Shown in pieces: positions 7,814-16,543 of a stretch of DNA of 64,000 nt. The first letter of the stretch is position 1. Every line of letters starts with the position of its first letter. The notes beneath the pieces are model-generated. The model saw only the letters and a list, made by a program, of their open reading frames with translations. It made no database searches and was not told the origin of the DNA. A program made the position numbers and the translations under genes. The stretch covers positions 1 through 64,000 of the forward strand of contig CAMVDS010000003.1 in NCBI GenBank assembly GCA_947166335.1, read 5' to 3'. This DNA comes from an uncultured Mollicutes bacterium. Lineage in GTDB: Bacteria; Bacillota_I; Bacilli_A; Acholeplasmatales; JAEDCM01.

Positions 7814-8263
7814 ATGAAAAAAGAATATAAGTTGGCTAAAACAAAAGGTAAGTTTGCGAAACTGAATAATCTTACACCCGCTGAAAGCAAATACTATTCT
7901 GGAAATGATTTGTATTACGACTTCTCACTACTGGATAATATAAAGTTCATTGATGATGATAGGGAAATCATAACAAAAGATTTTATGGAACATCATGCAG
8001 TAGCATGGTTTGAACAGCCTTTGCCTACTATTTATCCATATGGAAAATGGATTGATTATACAGGACAGATAAGAACAGCACCACATAGAGTATATAAGGC
8101 AGATGGAAAACGGATGTGTGTGGTTATTGAAATAACTGGAATAAAAATTGAACGTAGAACGAGAAAAGATGTTTGGTCTGAGTATGACATAGTTGAAGCT
8201 GTATATGAAGCTAAGAATGGAAACTATGAATATGATATAGAGTTAAAGGAGGAAATTGCATGA
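7814..8263 (+). CDS. Unknown 149-aa protein
   Basis: GGAGG lies 7 bases upstream. Residues 1-20 are basic (KKEYKLAKTKGKFAKL); the rest is mixed and aromatic-rich, with an acidic C-terminus. No catalytic motif seen. Its stop overlaps the next start. Confidence 0.78.
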   Translation: MKKEYKLAKTKGKFAKLNNLTPAESKYYSGNDLYYDFSLLDNIKFIDDDREIITKDFMEHHAVAWFEQPLPTIYPYGKWIDYTGQIRTAPHRVYKADGKRMCVVIEITGIKIERRTRKDVWSEYDIVEAVYEAKNGNYEYDIELKEEIA

Positions 8264-8310
8264 AACATATTTTTAAACGCAGATGGAAAGCAATATTCAA
8301 GGGATTATAG
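8260..8310 (+). CDS. Possible 16-aa basic peptide
   Basis: AAAGGAGGAAATTGC directly precedes ATG 8260, and the frame gives MKHIFKRRWKAIFKGL, an amphipathic cationic helix. The strong ribosome site argues for translation; the size prevents any family test. Confidence 0.4.
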   Translation: MKHIFKRRWKAIFKGL

Positions 8311-8328
8311 TAAAAGGAGGTAAACGAA

Positions 8329-8580
8329 ATGTATACAGTATTCAGAAAGTGTTGGGGATTGGATCAAGATGTATGTTGGGATGAAGGATATGACTATTTT
8401 GAAAGCGAAAAAGAAGCTCAGAAGTTCGCAAGGGAGTTGGAATACTCCTATACAGATGAATCAGGATGTCCTCCTGAGCATCCTTGGTATAGAAGCAAGT
8501 TCTATGTACAAGAAATAAGTGAAGAGTACATTCGATCAAAGCGAAACACATATGCGAACTGGATGGCAAATATGATGTAG
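8329..8580 (+). CDS. Unknown 83-aa acidic protein
   Basis: AAAGGAGGTAAACGAA upstream. Contains a pattern common in small phage proteins, a beta strand then FESEKEAQKFARELE, a helix that typically follows a two-strand hairpin. Two Cys are near the N-terminus and one at residue 45. Confidence 0.72.
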   Translation: MYTVFRKCWGLDQDVCWDEGYDYFESEKEAQKFARELEYSYTDESGCPPEHPWYRSKFYVQEISEEYIRSKRNTYANWMANMM

Positions 8581-8600
8581 AAACAAAGGGGGTAAACGAA

Positions 8601-8780
8601 ATGGAAATTGAAGTATTGGAAGAATTTATTGGTATTGATCCTGATTTTTTTGAAAAGGAAATGACGCCTTGTGATTTTCCAGACGAAAATGGACAGTACC
8701 ATTGTCCTTATGAAGATACATACAGCGGTTATGAAAGCGAAATGTGCCGTAACTGTTGTGGATTGGGGGTAGATGAATGA
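8601..8780 (+). CDS. Unknown 59-aa Cys-containing protein
   Basis: GGGGGTAAACGAA upstream of ATG 8601. Five Cys: one at 23, one at 35 and a CRNCC cluster near residues 49-53, spaced as for one zinc site. Acidic, otherwise featureless. The ATGA overlap with the next gene suggests coupled translation. Confidence 0.65.
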   Translation: MEIEVLEEFIGIDPDFFEKEMTPCDFPDENGQYHCPYEDTYSGYESEMCRNCCGLGVDE

Positions 8781-9019
8781 TTCTCACAAAGGAAACGAGG
8801 GATTATGTAAGAGATGGAACACTCTTACGGTCTCAATATGAGTCCTATATGGTAACAGGAATATGGGAACAAGGCAAAGGAAAATGTATAACATTTATGA
8901 TTATGGAAGTGAGTGATCCTAATCATAAATGTTGGGTTGGTCATAGAGTATATGGACAGCCACTGAGTAACTACTATGGTTGTGAGATAGTGAATTATGG
9001 AATTAGTAAAGGAGATTAA
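8777..9019 (+). CDS. Unknown 80-aa protein
   Basis: Starts inside the previous stop (ATGA). Mixed alpha/beta with a glycine-rich middle (GIWEQGKGKCITF). No family recognised. Confidence 0.68.
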   Translation: MILTKETRDYVRDGTLLRSQYESYMVTGIWEQGKGKCITFMIMEVSDPNHKCWVGHRVYGQPLSNYYGCEIVNYGISKGD

Positions 9020-9020
9020 C

Positions 9021-9206
9021 ATGAAAAATAAAGTAACAAGATATACAGCTATAGTAAAGGAAAATGGAGATAGCTTTCGTAGTTTTAATCTTAGACGTGT
9101 AAACGAATGGTGTAATCAATACGAAGATAATTGTTTGAATCAAGACGAATCTTGGCAGCCACATTTTGAAATTACCGAGAAAGAGTTAGAGAGAGAAAGT
9201 AAATAA
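9021..9206 (+). CDS. Unknown 61-aa protein
   Basis: AAAGGAGATTAAC fixes ATG 9021, one base after the previous stop codon. The product reads as two strands and a helix with NLRRVNEWCNQ in the centre. No motif. Confidence 0.68.
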   Translation: MKNKVTRYTAIVKENGDSFRSFNLRRVNEWCNQYEDNCLNQDESWQPHFEITEKELERESK

Positions 9207-9239
9207 AATAAAGCTTTATAGAAAGAGAGGTAAGTCAAA

Positions 9240-9467
9240 ATGAAAAATGCAACGCTTGCTTATTGTGAGAAGTATGGAATATATGAAGTCCATTCCGAAA
9301 AAGGAAATGTGATTACATATTATTCTTATTTTGGATCTGAGGGGTTTTACAAGATAATATGCAATATAAAGACAGGAAAAGAAATCCGTAAGAGTTTGCG
9401 GTATAAAAAATGTCCTAAGTTCTTACGGACTGAAAAAGGTGTAAGATATAACTATTTTGTAGGGTAG
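9240..9467 (+). CDS. Unknown 75-aa basic protein
   Basis: GAGAGGTAAGTCAAA upstream. Tyr-rich and basic at the C-terminal half (GKEIRKSLRYKKCPKF). Probably a small beta-rich fold; function unknown. Confidence 0.68.
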   Translation: MKNATLAYCEKYGIYEVHSEKGNVITYYSYFGSEGFYKIICNIKTGKEIRKSLRYKKCPKFLRTEKGVRYNYFVG

Positions 9468-9479
9468 GAGGAAAACGAA

Positions 9480-10418
9480 ATGAATAAGGAACTGGAGCAG
9501 AAGATAAGGGACATACTTGAAAAGGAAACTTGCATTGACACTAGAAATGGAAACGAAATAGGTTATGAAATCTCCTTGGATTATGACGAAGAGTTAAGTG
9601 AAACAGAGCTTGCAAAGATATCACGGTCTGATGATCCAGAAGAAACCTTTTATGATATTGAAGGGAATTGGGTAACAAACGCTGAAGATTACTACTATCC
9701 TGAGTTAATGGAAACAATCAGAAAAAACATGGAAGATGAAGAGTTTGACGAAAACGAAGATGATATTATAGAGTGGGTAAGAGATAATGTTTACTGGTAT
9801 CTTCCAGACAGTTTTGGAAAGCAAACAGTAGATGTTGTAATTGCTTTAGATACTGGTGATGCAAACACAGACTTTACGGAAAGTAACATATTGAACTGGT
9901 ATGGGAGAGATGGTGGCTATAATCCAAAGGGAACTATACCAGAAAAATCACCTATACGCTTTATAGCACAATCACAAGGTAAGCTTGAAGAAGTAGAAAA
10001 GGCAATAAGTCTTGAGCTTGATCCTTATGTTGAAAAATATAACGGAGATATGTTTAGTAAATTTACACGTTCTATTGTTCAAGAATTAGAAAACGGAAGT
10101 AGTCATATGCTTACCTATGTATTCTTACTTCAGATGGATTTACAAGATTTCATACAGTTAAGAGAAAAGATAAAAACTAAAGAGGGAACTATCACAATAG
10201 ACAAGCGAACTGAAAGTGGTCTGTATGATATATGGAATGGTGGTGGTTCAGTTCTGGAAGTTGAGCTTGAAAAGGATATAGAGATACCAATGAGCATGAT
10301 ATTTGATGCATGGATTGAGTGCAGAGGTTGTAAGGCAAACGGCAGAGGATATGATGTAAAAGAAGTGTATAGTATAGGTAGTAGTTGTTTCAGAAATGGT
10401 AGTGTTAAAGTAGCATAG
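9480..10418 (+). CDS. Unknown 312-aa acidic protein
   Basis: The largest gene of this stretch, with GGAGG eight bases upstream. The first 115 residues are very acidic (EDEEFDENEDD and similar) and Tyr/Trp-rich. The middle contains a helix-rich part around residues 160-240, and the end has Cys 281, 284 and 302. Strong acidity can mimic DNA, but no known anti-restriction motif is visible. Confidence 0.8.
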   Translation: MNKELEQKIRDILEKETCIDTRNGNEIGYEISLDYDEELSETELAKISRSDDPEETFYDIEGNWVTNAEDYYYPELMETIRKNMEDEEFDENEDDIIEWVRDNVYWYLPDSFGKQTVDVVIALDTGDANTDFTESNILNWYGRDGGYNPKGTIPEKSPIRFIAQSQGKLEEVEKAISLELDPYVEKYNGDMFSKFTRSIVQELENGSSHMLTYVFLLQMDLQDFIQLREKIKTKEGTITIDKRTESGLYDIWNGGGSVLEVELEKDIEIPMSMIFDAWIECRGCKANGRGYDVKEVYSIGSSCFRNGSVKVA

Positions 10419-10455
10419 ATAAAACAAGAATTTTAAAAAGGAAAGGAGAAATAAA

Positions 10456-10602
10456 ATGAAAGAGGTAAATTTATATCAAGTGTATTTAATGTTGGTTGGC
10501 TTCATTTATGAAACTCAAGCAAATGAAGTAGTTAAGGCAACTATGAGATCGGCTGTAGTAGAATTATATAAAGCAGCTAAAGAAAATAGTGAGAAAGAAT
10601 AA
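10456..10602 (+). CDS. Unknown 48-aa helical protein
   Basis: GGAAAGGAGAAATAAA upstream of the ATG. One hydrophobic N-terminal helix (YLMLVGFIYE) is too short and polar for a clear membrane span; the rest is a charged helix. Confidence 0.6.
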   Translation: MKEVNLYQVYLMLVGFIYETQANEVVKATMRSAVVELYKAAKENSEKE

Positions 10603-10628
10603 AACATATATTTTAAGGAGAATAAGAT

Positions 10629-11174
10629 ATGGATTTAGGTGCTTATACACAAATTAATGATTTGAATGAAATAGCAAAGGAAAATAATATAGAAGTACCA
10701 CGTTTACGTGGATATAGACTTATGAAAAACGAAGAATATGTAGACTATTCAGAAATGTTTGTAAATGTAGATATAGAATGCGTAGAAGATTTATGCGAAG
10801 CTAGTCCGTTTTGGTCTAATCATCCCGAATATTGGACTAGCAATAATTATATTGATTATCTTAAACATTTCTTTTTGGAATACAAGGATGGTGAGCCGAT
10901 AAAAGTGAGATGGGAACGTATACATGGATGGAAGAAAAAAAGATTAAAGCTTGCTATTCACAATAAAAAGAAGCGTATAGCTTCACAGTTCGAAACATGG
11001 AATAAATATGTGGGGCGAAATGATATATTATATATCCATTCTCGAATAGGCGGTTTTAATTGGTCTTATTATTTTCGTGAAGTAGTGGAAAAACCGTGGT
11101 TTATTGAGAAAGTAGATGATTGTTTCGATAGTACATACTGTGATATCTATGCAAAGATAAAACCAATGGAATAA
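10629..11174 (+). CDS. Unknown 181-aa protein
   Basis: AAGGAGAATAAGAT upstream. Rich in Tyr, Trp and Phe; residues 92-125 are basic (KKKRLKLAIHNKKKR), flanked by acidic ends, so it may touch nucleic acid. No family assigned. Confidence 0.75.
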   Translation: MDLGAYTQINDLNEIAKENNIEVPRLRGYRLMKNEEYVDYSEMFVNVDIECVEDLCEASPFWSNHPEYWTSNNYIDYLKHFFLEYKDGEPIKVRWERIHGWKKKRLKLAIHNKKKRIASQFETWNKYVGRNDILYIHSRIGGFNWSYYFREVVEKPWFIEKVDDCFDSTYCDIYAKIKPME

Positions 11175-11201
11175 AATACAAATTTTATAGGAGGTGATAA
11201 T

Positions 11202-11492
11202 GTGACAAAAAATGAATTTATTGAACGGTGTGTTCCATATGATATTTGGAAGATAAAACATGACGCTTATATAGCAGAATGCTTTAAGAATATGGAAAAA
11301 TATTTTGATATTAAAGGTTTTCTAAATAAGTATGAAGGCGTTAAGGCAGATCGAAAAGTACTTGAAACAATACTATATGATGCTTTTGAGAATAATAATT
11401 ATGAAGAATATGAAAGGGATGATCAAATAGCAAGGATGCTTTATATACCAATTGAAGAAGTAATGAAATTTGAAAAATGGGAAGGTAAATAA
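11202..11492 (+). CDS. Unknown 96-aa protein, GTG start
   Basis: GGAGGTGATAAT places a GTG start at 11202. The product is helical with many charged residues (MEKYFDIKGFLNKYEG). One of the few accepted non-ATG starts in the array. Confidence 0.7.
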   Translation: MTKNEFIERCVPYDIWKIKHDAYIAECFKNMEKYFDIKGFLNKYEGVKADRKVLETILYDAFENNNYEEYERDDQIARMLYIPIEEVMKFEKWEGK

Positions 11493-11520
11493 AACCAGAG
11501 TTTCATTGAAAGGAAAAAGC

Positions 11521-11688
11521 ATGAAAGAAGAGAAACATTATTACAAATTTGTGTCTTATACTGATGGGTCAGGGTACTGCAAAGGCTTGAAAATAAGGCT
11601 ACTCACGCCAAGCGAAGTCGAAAGGAAAAGAAAATGTGGGATAATATATGAAAGAGTAGATAAAAAAGATAAAAAAGAGGAAAAATAG
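11521..11688 (+). CDS. Unknown 55-aa basic protein
   Basis: An in-frame TTG at 11470 overlaps the previous gene; GAAAGGAAAAAGC supports ATG 11521 instead. The C-terminus is Lys-rich (VDKKDKKEEK). Confidence 0.6.
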   Translation: MKEEKHYYKFVSYTDGSGYCKGLKIRLLTPSEVERKRKCGIIYERVDKKDKKEEK

Positions 11689-11741
11689 TATAAATAAAAG
11701 ATACATTTTATTTAAAACAAAATAACAAGGAGGTAAGTGAA

Positions 11742-12161
11742 ATGAATTACACAAAAGAAGTAAAGGCAGATGGAGTTTGGTTACAGTATGAAACACAGAA
11801 TGTAAAGGGAGAAACACTTGTAGTGAATATTCAGAAAGTAAGTCATGACCTTACCTATAAGAAGTCACTTATGAATTTATGGGTGAAAAATGGTTGGCTT
11901 CCTAAAGCACTTGAAAGTTTCTGGTCTATAGATACTTATGTAACAGATACTGAAGGGAATTGTTATAGCAGATACAATCCACAGACAATATGGTATCAAC
12001 AGTTTGATAGTAAAGGAAAGGTAATACAGAACAGAAACATAATTAACTTTGAATGGATTTTAGAAGCAACACTTGAGAATTATGAAAAAATAGTAGCAGA
12101 AGTTGAACGGAGATTTATGGAAATGATACCTACAGAAAAGAAAACGGAGGTGACAGCATGA
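11742..12161 (+). CDS. Unknown 139-aa protein
   Basis: CAAGGAGGTAAGTGAA upstream. Beta-rich first half with several Trp (DGVWLQYE, NLWVKNGWLP), helical acidic end. Overlaps the next start by ATGA, so the pair is probably co-translated. Confidence 0.75.
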   Translation: MNYTKEVKADGVWLQYETQNVKGETLVVNIQKVSHDLTYKKSLMNLWVKNGWLPKALESFWSIDTYVTDTEGNCYSRYNPQTIWYQQFDSKGKVIQNRNIINFEWILEATLENYEKIVAEVERRFMEMIPTEKKTEVTA

Positions 12162-12598
12162 ATTACGCAAGTAGAATAGAAATGGAAAAAGCACATCAGA
12201 AAGAAATAAACGAATTCCCTTTAGTATTTGCTTTTAGCAACCAGCAGTTTGAAGAGGGAATAAAAGAGGAATGGGGACTGGATGCAAATAATAAAGAAGA
12301 TTTGAAGAAGATAATTTCAATCGGATATGGTGGTTATGTTTTAGAAGCAGATGCTAAAAGATATATTGAAATGTTAAAGCGACATGCAAAGGAAAAGAAA
12401 GAATTTAATGCAGACTTTAAGAACTTGGTAGAACAGATTAAGTATGAAATGTATAACCACGAATACACTTACGTTCCTTATGAAGTTGAAGAAGAAATAA
12501 GAGATGCATTATATATTTATCAGGACCATCCTAGATTTGAAGAAGCATGGAAAAAGGCAAAGAAAGAAGTGTTAAAGAAAGCAGGTTATGTAGTTTAA
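12158..12598 (+). CDS. Unknown 146-aa helical protein
   Basis: Starts within the previous stop. Predominantly helical and Glu/Lys-rich, with a Gly/Tyr stretch (SIGYGGYVLEAD) around residues 53-64. No motif identified. Confidence 0.75.
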   Translation: MNYASRIEMEKAHQKEINEFPLVFAFSNQQFEEGIKEEWGLDANNKEDLKKIISIGYGGYVLEADAKRYIEMLKRHAKEKKEFNADFKNLVEQIKYEMYNHEYTYVPYEVEEEIRDALYIYQDHPRFEEAWKKAKKEVLKKAGYVV

Positions 12599-12616
12599 GA
12601 CAAAGGAGGAAAATAA

Positions 12617-13300
12617 ATGAAGCGTTATGATAACTGGTTCAGAGCAGATGAAGGTTTTAGATTTGTACTTACAGAGTTAGGGAAAATGGAAGTAGCAAGT
12701 TATAGAGATATGACAGTTGGTGAACCTGTAAGTGAATATGAAGATGAAGCTACAATAAGTTTTGTAGAGCAGGGATATTTAAGGGAAGAGAGAGATCCGA
12801 ATTATGTAGAGCTTACTGGTTGGAAAGCAGTTTATAATCACAAAGGTTATCAGTTATATGCTGGCAATCCTATTATATATCATGATAGAGAAATGGCAGA
12901 GCTTGCAGCTGAAGAATTTAATAACAGACCTTGGAACAATGGAGATAAAGCTTTTGTAATCAAAGATATTTACAGAGGACAGAAACCTGTTCCTTGTAGA
13001 ACTTTTGAGGGAAAGACAGTTTATAACAGATCTTACTGGACTTATAACAGACCTGTTGGCTCTTTGGTTGAAGAAGAGATAGTTGATGATCTTATGAATT
13101 GTGTTCCACCACTGACAATGAGAAGTAATTGTATGCAGACAAGCGAACCTCATAATCACAAAGAAGATGAAAAGACAGGGCAAGTTAAAGCAACATATGC
13201 CACATTTAAGAAAGTAGCTGAGGGGATATATGAGTATTGTGGTGATTGCTTTAAGGGAGAAAATGAAATGCGTGGTAAAGAAATACAATATGTGGCTTAA
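12617..13300 (+). CDS. Unknown 227-aa protein
   Basis: AAAGGAGGAAAATAA upstream. Alpha/beta, with Cys at about 135, 171 and 182 and a C-terminal YEYCGDCF pair that could bind zinc. Central part (PWNNGDKAFVIKDI) looks like a small beta domain. No family recognised. Confidence 0.75.
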   Translation: MKRYDNWFRADEGFRFVLTELGKMEVASYRDMTVGEPVSEYEDEATISFVEQGYLREERDPNYVELTGWKAVYNHKGYQLYAGNPIIYHDREMAELAAEEFNNRPWNNGDKAFVIKDIYRGQKPVPCRTFEGKTVYNRSYWTYNRPVGSLVEEEIVDDLMNCVPPLTMRSNCMQTSEPHNHKEDEKTGQVKATYATFKKVAEGIYEYCGDCFKGENEMRGKEIQYVA

Positions 13301-13314
13301 GGAGGTAAAAGCAA

Positions 13315-13548
13315 ATGACAAAAGCAGAAGCAGTAAAGCAGTTCAAAAGAGAATATAGAAAGCTCTATATTGAAAGAGCTGATTATTGGAAAGCTCACTT
13401 AGCTTGGTCAGAGTTCACTGATTATCTGAACAGAGAGGGAGAGATAACTGATAAACAGTTCCAGAACTGGTCAACACCATTCCCTTATGGTGAGCCTTTG
13501 AAACCGTCAAGGGAACAGTTAGAAATGGAGGTATATAATAATGACTGA
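13315..13548 (+). CDS. Small phage protein of the KxEYRKLYxxRxDYxxAxxAWSxF type (77 aa)
   Basis: AAGGAGGTAAAAGCAA upstream. Two helices with a Tyr/Trp signature (YWKAHLAWSEF), then a second helix and QFQNWSTPFPYG. I recall similar short proteins in many Firmicutes phages and plasmids, always uncharacterised. Overlaps the next gene by 8 bases. Confidence 0.72.
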   Translation: MTKAEAVKQFKREYRKLYIERADYWKAHLAWSEFTDYLNREGEITDKQFQNWSTPFPYGEPLKPSREQLEMEVYNND

Positions 13549-13885
13549 TTATATAGTAAAGGAAGTTACAACAAGAGAAGAAATTGAAGAGCTTGGCTCA
13601 GCTCTTACACTTGAGGGACTTGCAGAAGAGAGCTTTGGTGAGTTCATTAAGTGGATAGAGAAATATACAAAATTGTGTAACAAAATAATTTATGTTATTA
13701 AGGGAAGTACAATGAATAGCATATACAACTTAACAGGAAATAACAAATATCCTAGTGATTGTACGATAGCTAGTGTGAAGTTGTCGGACATGGAAAATTA
13801 CTCAAGTATAATTCTTCCCCGATTTAACATTGGTGGCAGATGGCTAGATGATATAATAGCCAACAACCTTGATAGAGAAAGATAA
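13541..13885 (+). CDS. Unknown 114-aa protein
   Basis: The ribosome site (GGAGG) lies inside the end of the previous gene. N-terminal half helical and acidic; the C-terminal half mixes Ser/Asn-rich segments with hydrophobic strands. No motif. Confidence 0.7.
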   Translation: MTDYIVKEVTTREEIEELGSALTLEGLAEESFGEFIKWIEKYTKLCNKIIYVIKGSTMNSIYNLTGNNKYPSDCTIASVKLSDMENYSSIILPRFNIGGRWLDDIIANNLDRER

Positions 13886-13912
13886 GATGAAGATAATGAA
13901 AGGAGAAAAGAA

Positions 13913-14320
13913 ATGGGATACACAAATTATTGGTACAGAACAGAGAAGCCTATAACAGAGAGATTTGTAAGAAAAGTAGAAAAGATTATAGAAGATAGTA
14001 TTAATAAGGGAATTAAGATTTGTGGTTGGGATGGAACAGGAGAACCTGAAATAACAACGGAAGTGATAGCTTTTAATGGTGATGCTTCAATAAATGCAGA
14101 TCATGAGTCGTTTGTAATTGATGAAAGACTTGATTTTAACTTCTGTAAGACAGCTGAAAAACCTTATGATTATACAGTAAAGGAAGTACTTAAAGTAGCT
14201 TTAGAAGAAGGGTTAGTTAAAAATGTAAGTGATGACGGTGAAGTACCTGTAATAAATGACAGTGATTGGATTGCACATAGGGAAGAAATGAAGAGAAGAT
14301 ATCCGACACTTTATAAATGA
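13913..14320 (+). CDS. MGYTxYW-type small phage protein (135 aa)
   Basis: Begins MGYTNYWYR, the opening of an uncharacterised family I know from phages and plasmids. An alpha/beta core follows, with INGDASINADHESF-like central residues where members keep Asp and His. AAAGGAG upstream. It may act on a nucleotide or peptide, but no activity is established to my knowledge. Confidence 0.72.
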   Translation: MGYTNYWYRTEKPITERFVRKVEKIIEDSINKGIKICGWDGTGEPEITTEVIAFNGDASINADHESFVIDERLDFNFCKTAEKPYDYTVKEVLKVALEEGLVKNVSDDGEVPVINDSDWIAHREEMKRRYPTLYK

Positions 14321-14332
14321 AAGGAGAGTTTT

Positions 14333-14602
14333 ATGAAAGTAAATGATTCAAGCTTTGGTTTATTTACACCAGACGAAAACGCTATTGATTACTATGCAAA
14401 TGATGATATGTATGTACAGATTGTTATCTATACGGAAACATATTATGTAGAAGCACTTAGTTATGACGAAAGCTTAGAAGTTGGAGAAAGCTATTCTGAT
14501 TATGAAACAGCAAAGAAATTGTTTGATTTTGTACAAGAGAATTACAATGATACTCCACCTCATGAAGAGTTACAAGAGTTTATTGATAGCTTAGCAGCTT
14601 AA
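14333..14602 (+). CDS. Unknown 89-aa acidic protein
   Basis: GAAAGGAG 5 bases before the ATG. Strands with Tyr/Val then an acidic helix (YETAKKLFDFVQEN). Very acidic overall. Confidence 0.7.
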   Translation: MKVNDSSFGLFTPDENAIDYYANDDMYVQIVIYTETYYVEALSYDESLEVGESYSDYETAKKLFDFVQENYNDTPPHEELQEFIDSLAA

Positions 14603-14619
14603 AAGAAAAGGAGAAAAAA

Positions 14620-15027
14620 ATGGAAAGAAATGCGTCAACAGATAGAATAAAAAAGATTGTAGATTTTTTTGAAGAGGTAATAGCGAAGTACAATATTCCT
14701 AAAAATAATTTAGAACGAAATGGTGCCATTTTTTATATGAATGAAAACGATAGTACTGATTTCGATTGGCAAATGAATGATAGGTTGTGTGAGTTTGGAA
14801 TTGGTGTAGCAGATGGAAGTGTATATGCTTTTAAACTTCTGATAGATAAATCAGGAGAAGCCACAATGTACTGTTACCCTAATGGAGAGCAGCATCCTGT
14901 TGAAACAATTACAAAGCAATTATTTTATGGACTTGAAACAGCGAGGTTAAAAGACCAGATGGAAATGGTAGCAGATGACAGAGGTGAATGGAATAAAACA
15001 TTGGAGGAGCTTGGATATGAAATATAA
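14620..15027 (+). CDS. Unknown 135-aa protein
   Basis: AAAGGAGAAAAAA upstream. Alpha/beta; an N-terminal helix, a central strand region (FGIGVADGSVYAF) and a C-terminal helix. Overlaps the next start by 11 bases. Confidence 0.72.
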   Translation: MERNASTDRIKKIVDFFEEVIAKYNIPKNNLERNGAIFYMNENDSTDFDWQMNDRLCEFGIGVADGSVYAFKLLIDKSGEATMYCYPNGEQHPVETITKQLFYGLETARLKDQMEMVADDRGEWNKTLEELGYEI

Positions 15028-15280
15028 ATACATTTATAAAGTAGTGGGTAATAGTTTCTGGGTTTATTCAGATATTGCTAATGTAGATTATTTAATTACA
15101 GTTGAAGATTTTAGTAAAGTAGAAGAAGCGAAAGAGATAGCTGAAAAAGAAATAACAAAATGGCTTGGAGCAGAGAGTGAAGAAGATGAATACTTTGGTT
15201 TGGGTTACGTGGAAGTAGTAAAGGAAGCTTATAAAGAGAAAGGAATTGAAGCAAAGTTCTATATAGAAATGGAGGGATAA
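15017..15280 (+). CDS. Unknown 87-aa protein
   Basis: GGAGG at 15003-15007 selects ATG 15017. Begins MKYKYIYKVVG, then an acidic helix (SKVEEAKEIAEKEI) and a Glu-rich end. Strand-helix design like several neighbours. Confidence 0.66.
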   Translation: MKYKYIYKVVGNSFWVYSDIANVDYLITVEDFSKVEEAKEIAEKEITKWLGAESEEDEYFGLGYVEVVKEAYKEKGIEAKFYIEMEG

Positions 15281-15283
15281 AGA

Positions 15284-15523
15284 ATGATAAGAGATCTTGA
15301 TATAAGAGAAGATAAAGGGTTTGAGGTTCAATGGTACGATGACGAGGGAGACAATAGTAGAGTAGTACAGTGTGATACAGTTGAAGAACTTGCACAGTAT
15401 CTTGCAAGATGCTTGTGGGGTTCTGTTAGGGGATTTAAGAATAACCCTGGAGTATTTCACAATGGAAAACGGTGGTGTTTAAATGAATATACACCAGTAA
15501 ATGAAGATGGAAAGGAATACTGA
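15284..15523 (+). CDS. Unknown 79-aa protein
   Basis: Four bases after the previous stop; GGAGGGATAAAGA upstream. Strands in the first half (GFEVQWYDDEG), one helix (TVEELAQYLARC), then a Trp-containing end. Confidence 0.68.
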   Translation: MIRDLDIREDKGFEVQWYDDEGDNSRVVQCDTVEELAQYLARCLWGSVRGFKNNPGVFHNGKRWCLNEYTPVNEDGKEY

Positions 15524-15540
15524 TATGGAGGTAAAAGAAA

Positions 15541-15816
15541 ATGGCAAACAATACATTTACATTGGTTAATTATTTTGATGTGTGGGGAAATGAAGAAGAT
15601 GGTTATGAAGTAAATAATGCTTGTGTAGAAGCTGAAGACGTAGTGATAACTGATGAAACAACAGATGAAGATATAATTGATTATTTATTCCAGAATGAAT
15701 ACATAACAGATGATGATTATAGTTTATACGAAATAGAAAGTAATGGAGACTTCATAGAGATATTTGTTAGGGAAACGGGAATGCCATTATATAGTTTAAG
15801 GAGGAATGCAGCATGA
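15541..15816 (+). CDS. Small phage protein with NYFDVWGNEEDGYEVN motif (91 aa)
   Basis: GGAGGTAAAAGAAA upstream. The signature at residues 9-24 recalls an uncharacterised family found in phages and conjugative elements. Two strands, an acidic middle (DETTDEDIIDYL) and a short C-terminal strand follow. ATGA overlap with the next gene. Confidence 0.7.
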   Translation: MANNTFTLVNYFDVWGNEEDGYEVNNACVEAEDVVITDETTDEDIIDYLFQNEYITDDDYSLYEIESNGDFIEIFVRETGMPLYSLRRNAA

Positions 15817-16172
15817 GAGTAGAAGGGAATTGGAGTGTACCATTATTTGAAAAAGAACCTTGTTGGAATTTAAATTACTCAGATATTCTTACAACGCTTA
15901 TTCAGTATGCTGGTAGATTTTGTGAGAGTTATGCAAGTGACTTATTTATCATATGGAAATATGACGTAGAAAATAAACTTAAAGATCCTGATCTTGAAAG
16001 TTATACACTGTGGTTTGGTTTTAGAGAAAGTGGAGTTGATAATGATAAGAGTACAGATGAAGAAAGAATAGTAGTAAGGAAGAATATGAAAGATAATCCT
16101 TATTATTATAGAAAGGTAGCAAGATTAGACGTTATAGTTGAGGGAAACAAAATAGCAATGGAGCTTAAATAA
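15813..16172 (+). CDS. Unknown 119-aa protein
   Basis: GGAGG lies within the end of the previous gene. Trp-rich beginning (NWSVPLFEKEPCW), helical centre, basic end. No motif. Confidence 0.7.
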   Translation: MRVEGNWSVPLFEKEPCWNLNYSDILTTLIQYAGRFCESYASDLFIIWKYDVENKLKDPDLESYTLWFGFRESGVDNDKSTDEERIVVRKNMKDNPYYYRKVARLDVIVEGNKIAMELK

Positions 16173-16188
16173 GAAAGGAGATTAAAGA

Positions 16189-16527
16189 ATGAGAAGTTTT
16201 AAGGATGACGTAACATTGGTACTTGCACAGAATGATTTAAAGGGAACTCAGTTAACATTCCCCACATGGTTCACACAGGAATTTAAAGATACTTCTATTG
16301 AAGTAATGAGCCTGAATGTAAGAGCAAGTAACAGTCTTAAACATGGAAATATATTTACAATGGGAACGTTACTGGAAAAACTTAATGATCTGCCTAAGCT
16401 TCGCAATTGTGGGGCTGGGTCAGTAAAAGAAATTAAGAACGCATTTTTACAGGCTTGGTATGAAACGCTTGAACCTGAAGAAGTAACAGAGTTTTGGGAA
16501 GAGTTCATTAGAGAGAACTGTGTGTAA
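16189..16527 (+). CDS. RNA polymerase alpha C-terminal-domain-like protein (112 aa)
   Basis: Residues about 40-90 read as the alpha-CTD helix-hairpin-helix fold: LNVRASNSLKHGNIFTMGTL, then LNDLPKLRNCGAGSVKEI. They align by eye with the host alpha pattern LSVRxxNxLKxxGIxTVxDL ... LxxIRNLGxKSLxEI. In RNA polymerase this domain binds UP-element DNA and activators. Here it stands alone, without the alpha N-terminal domain, with short extra ends. It could compete with or redirect host alpha-CTD, or be a DNA-binding adaptor; this is inference. GAAAGGAGATTAAAGA upstream. Confidence 0.72.
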   Translation: MRSFKDDVTLVLAQNDLKGTQLTFPTWFTQEFKDTSIEVMSLNVRASNSLKHGNIFTMGTLLEKLNDLPKLRNCGAGSVKEIKNAFLQAWYETLEPEEVTEFWEEFIRENCV

Positions 16528-16543
16528 GAAAGGAGATAAGAAC

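Noticed and set aside
12854..13321. Leftward 155-codon frame
   Set aside because: Shadow of the 227-aa gene; composition is the reverse complement of acidic codons (Phe/Ser/Ile rich).
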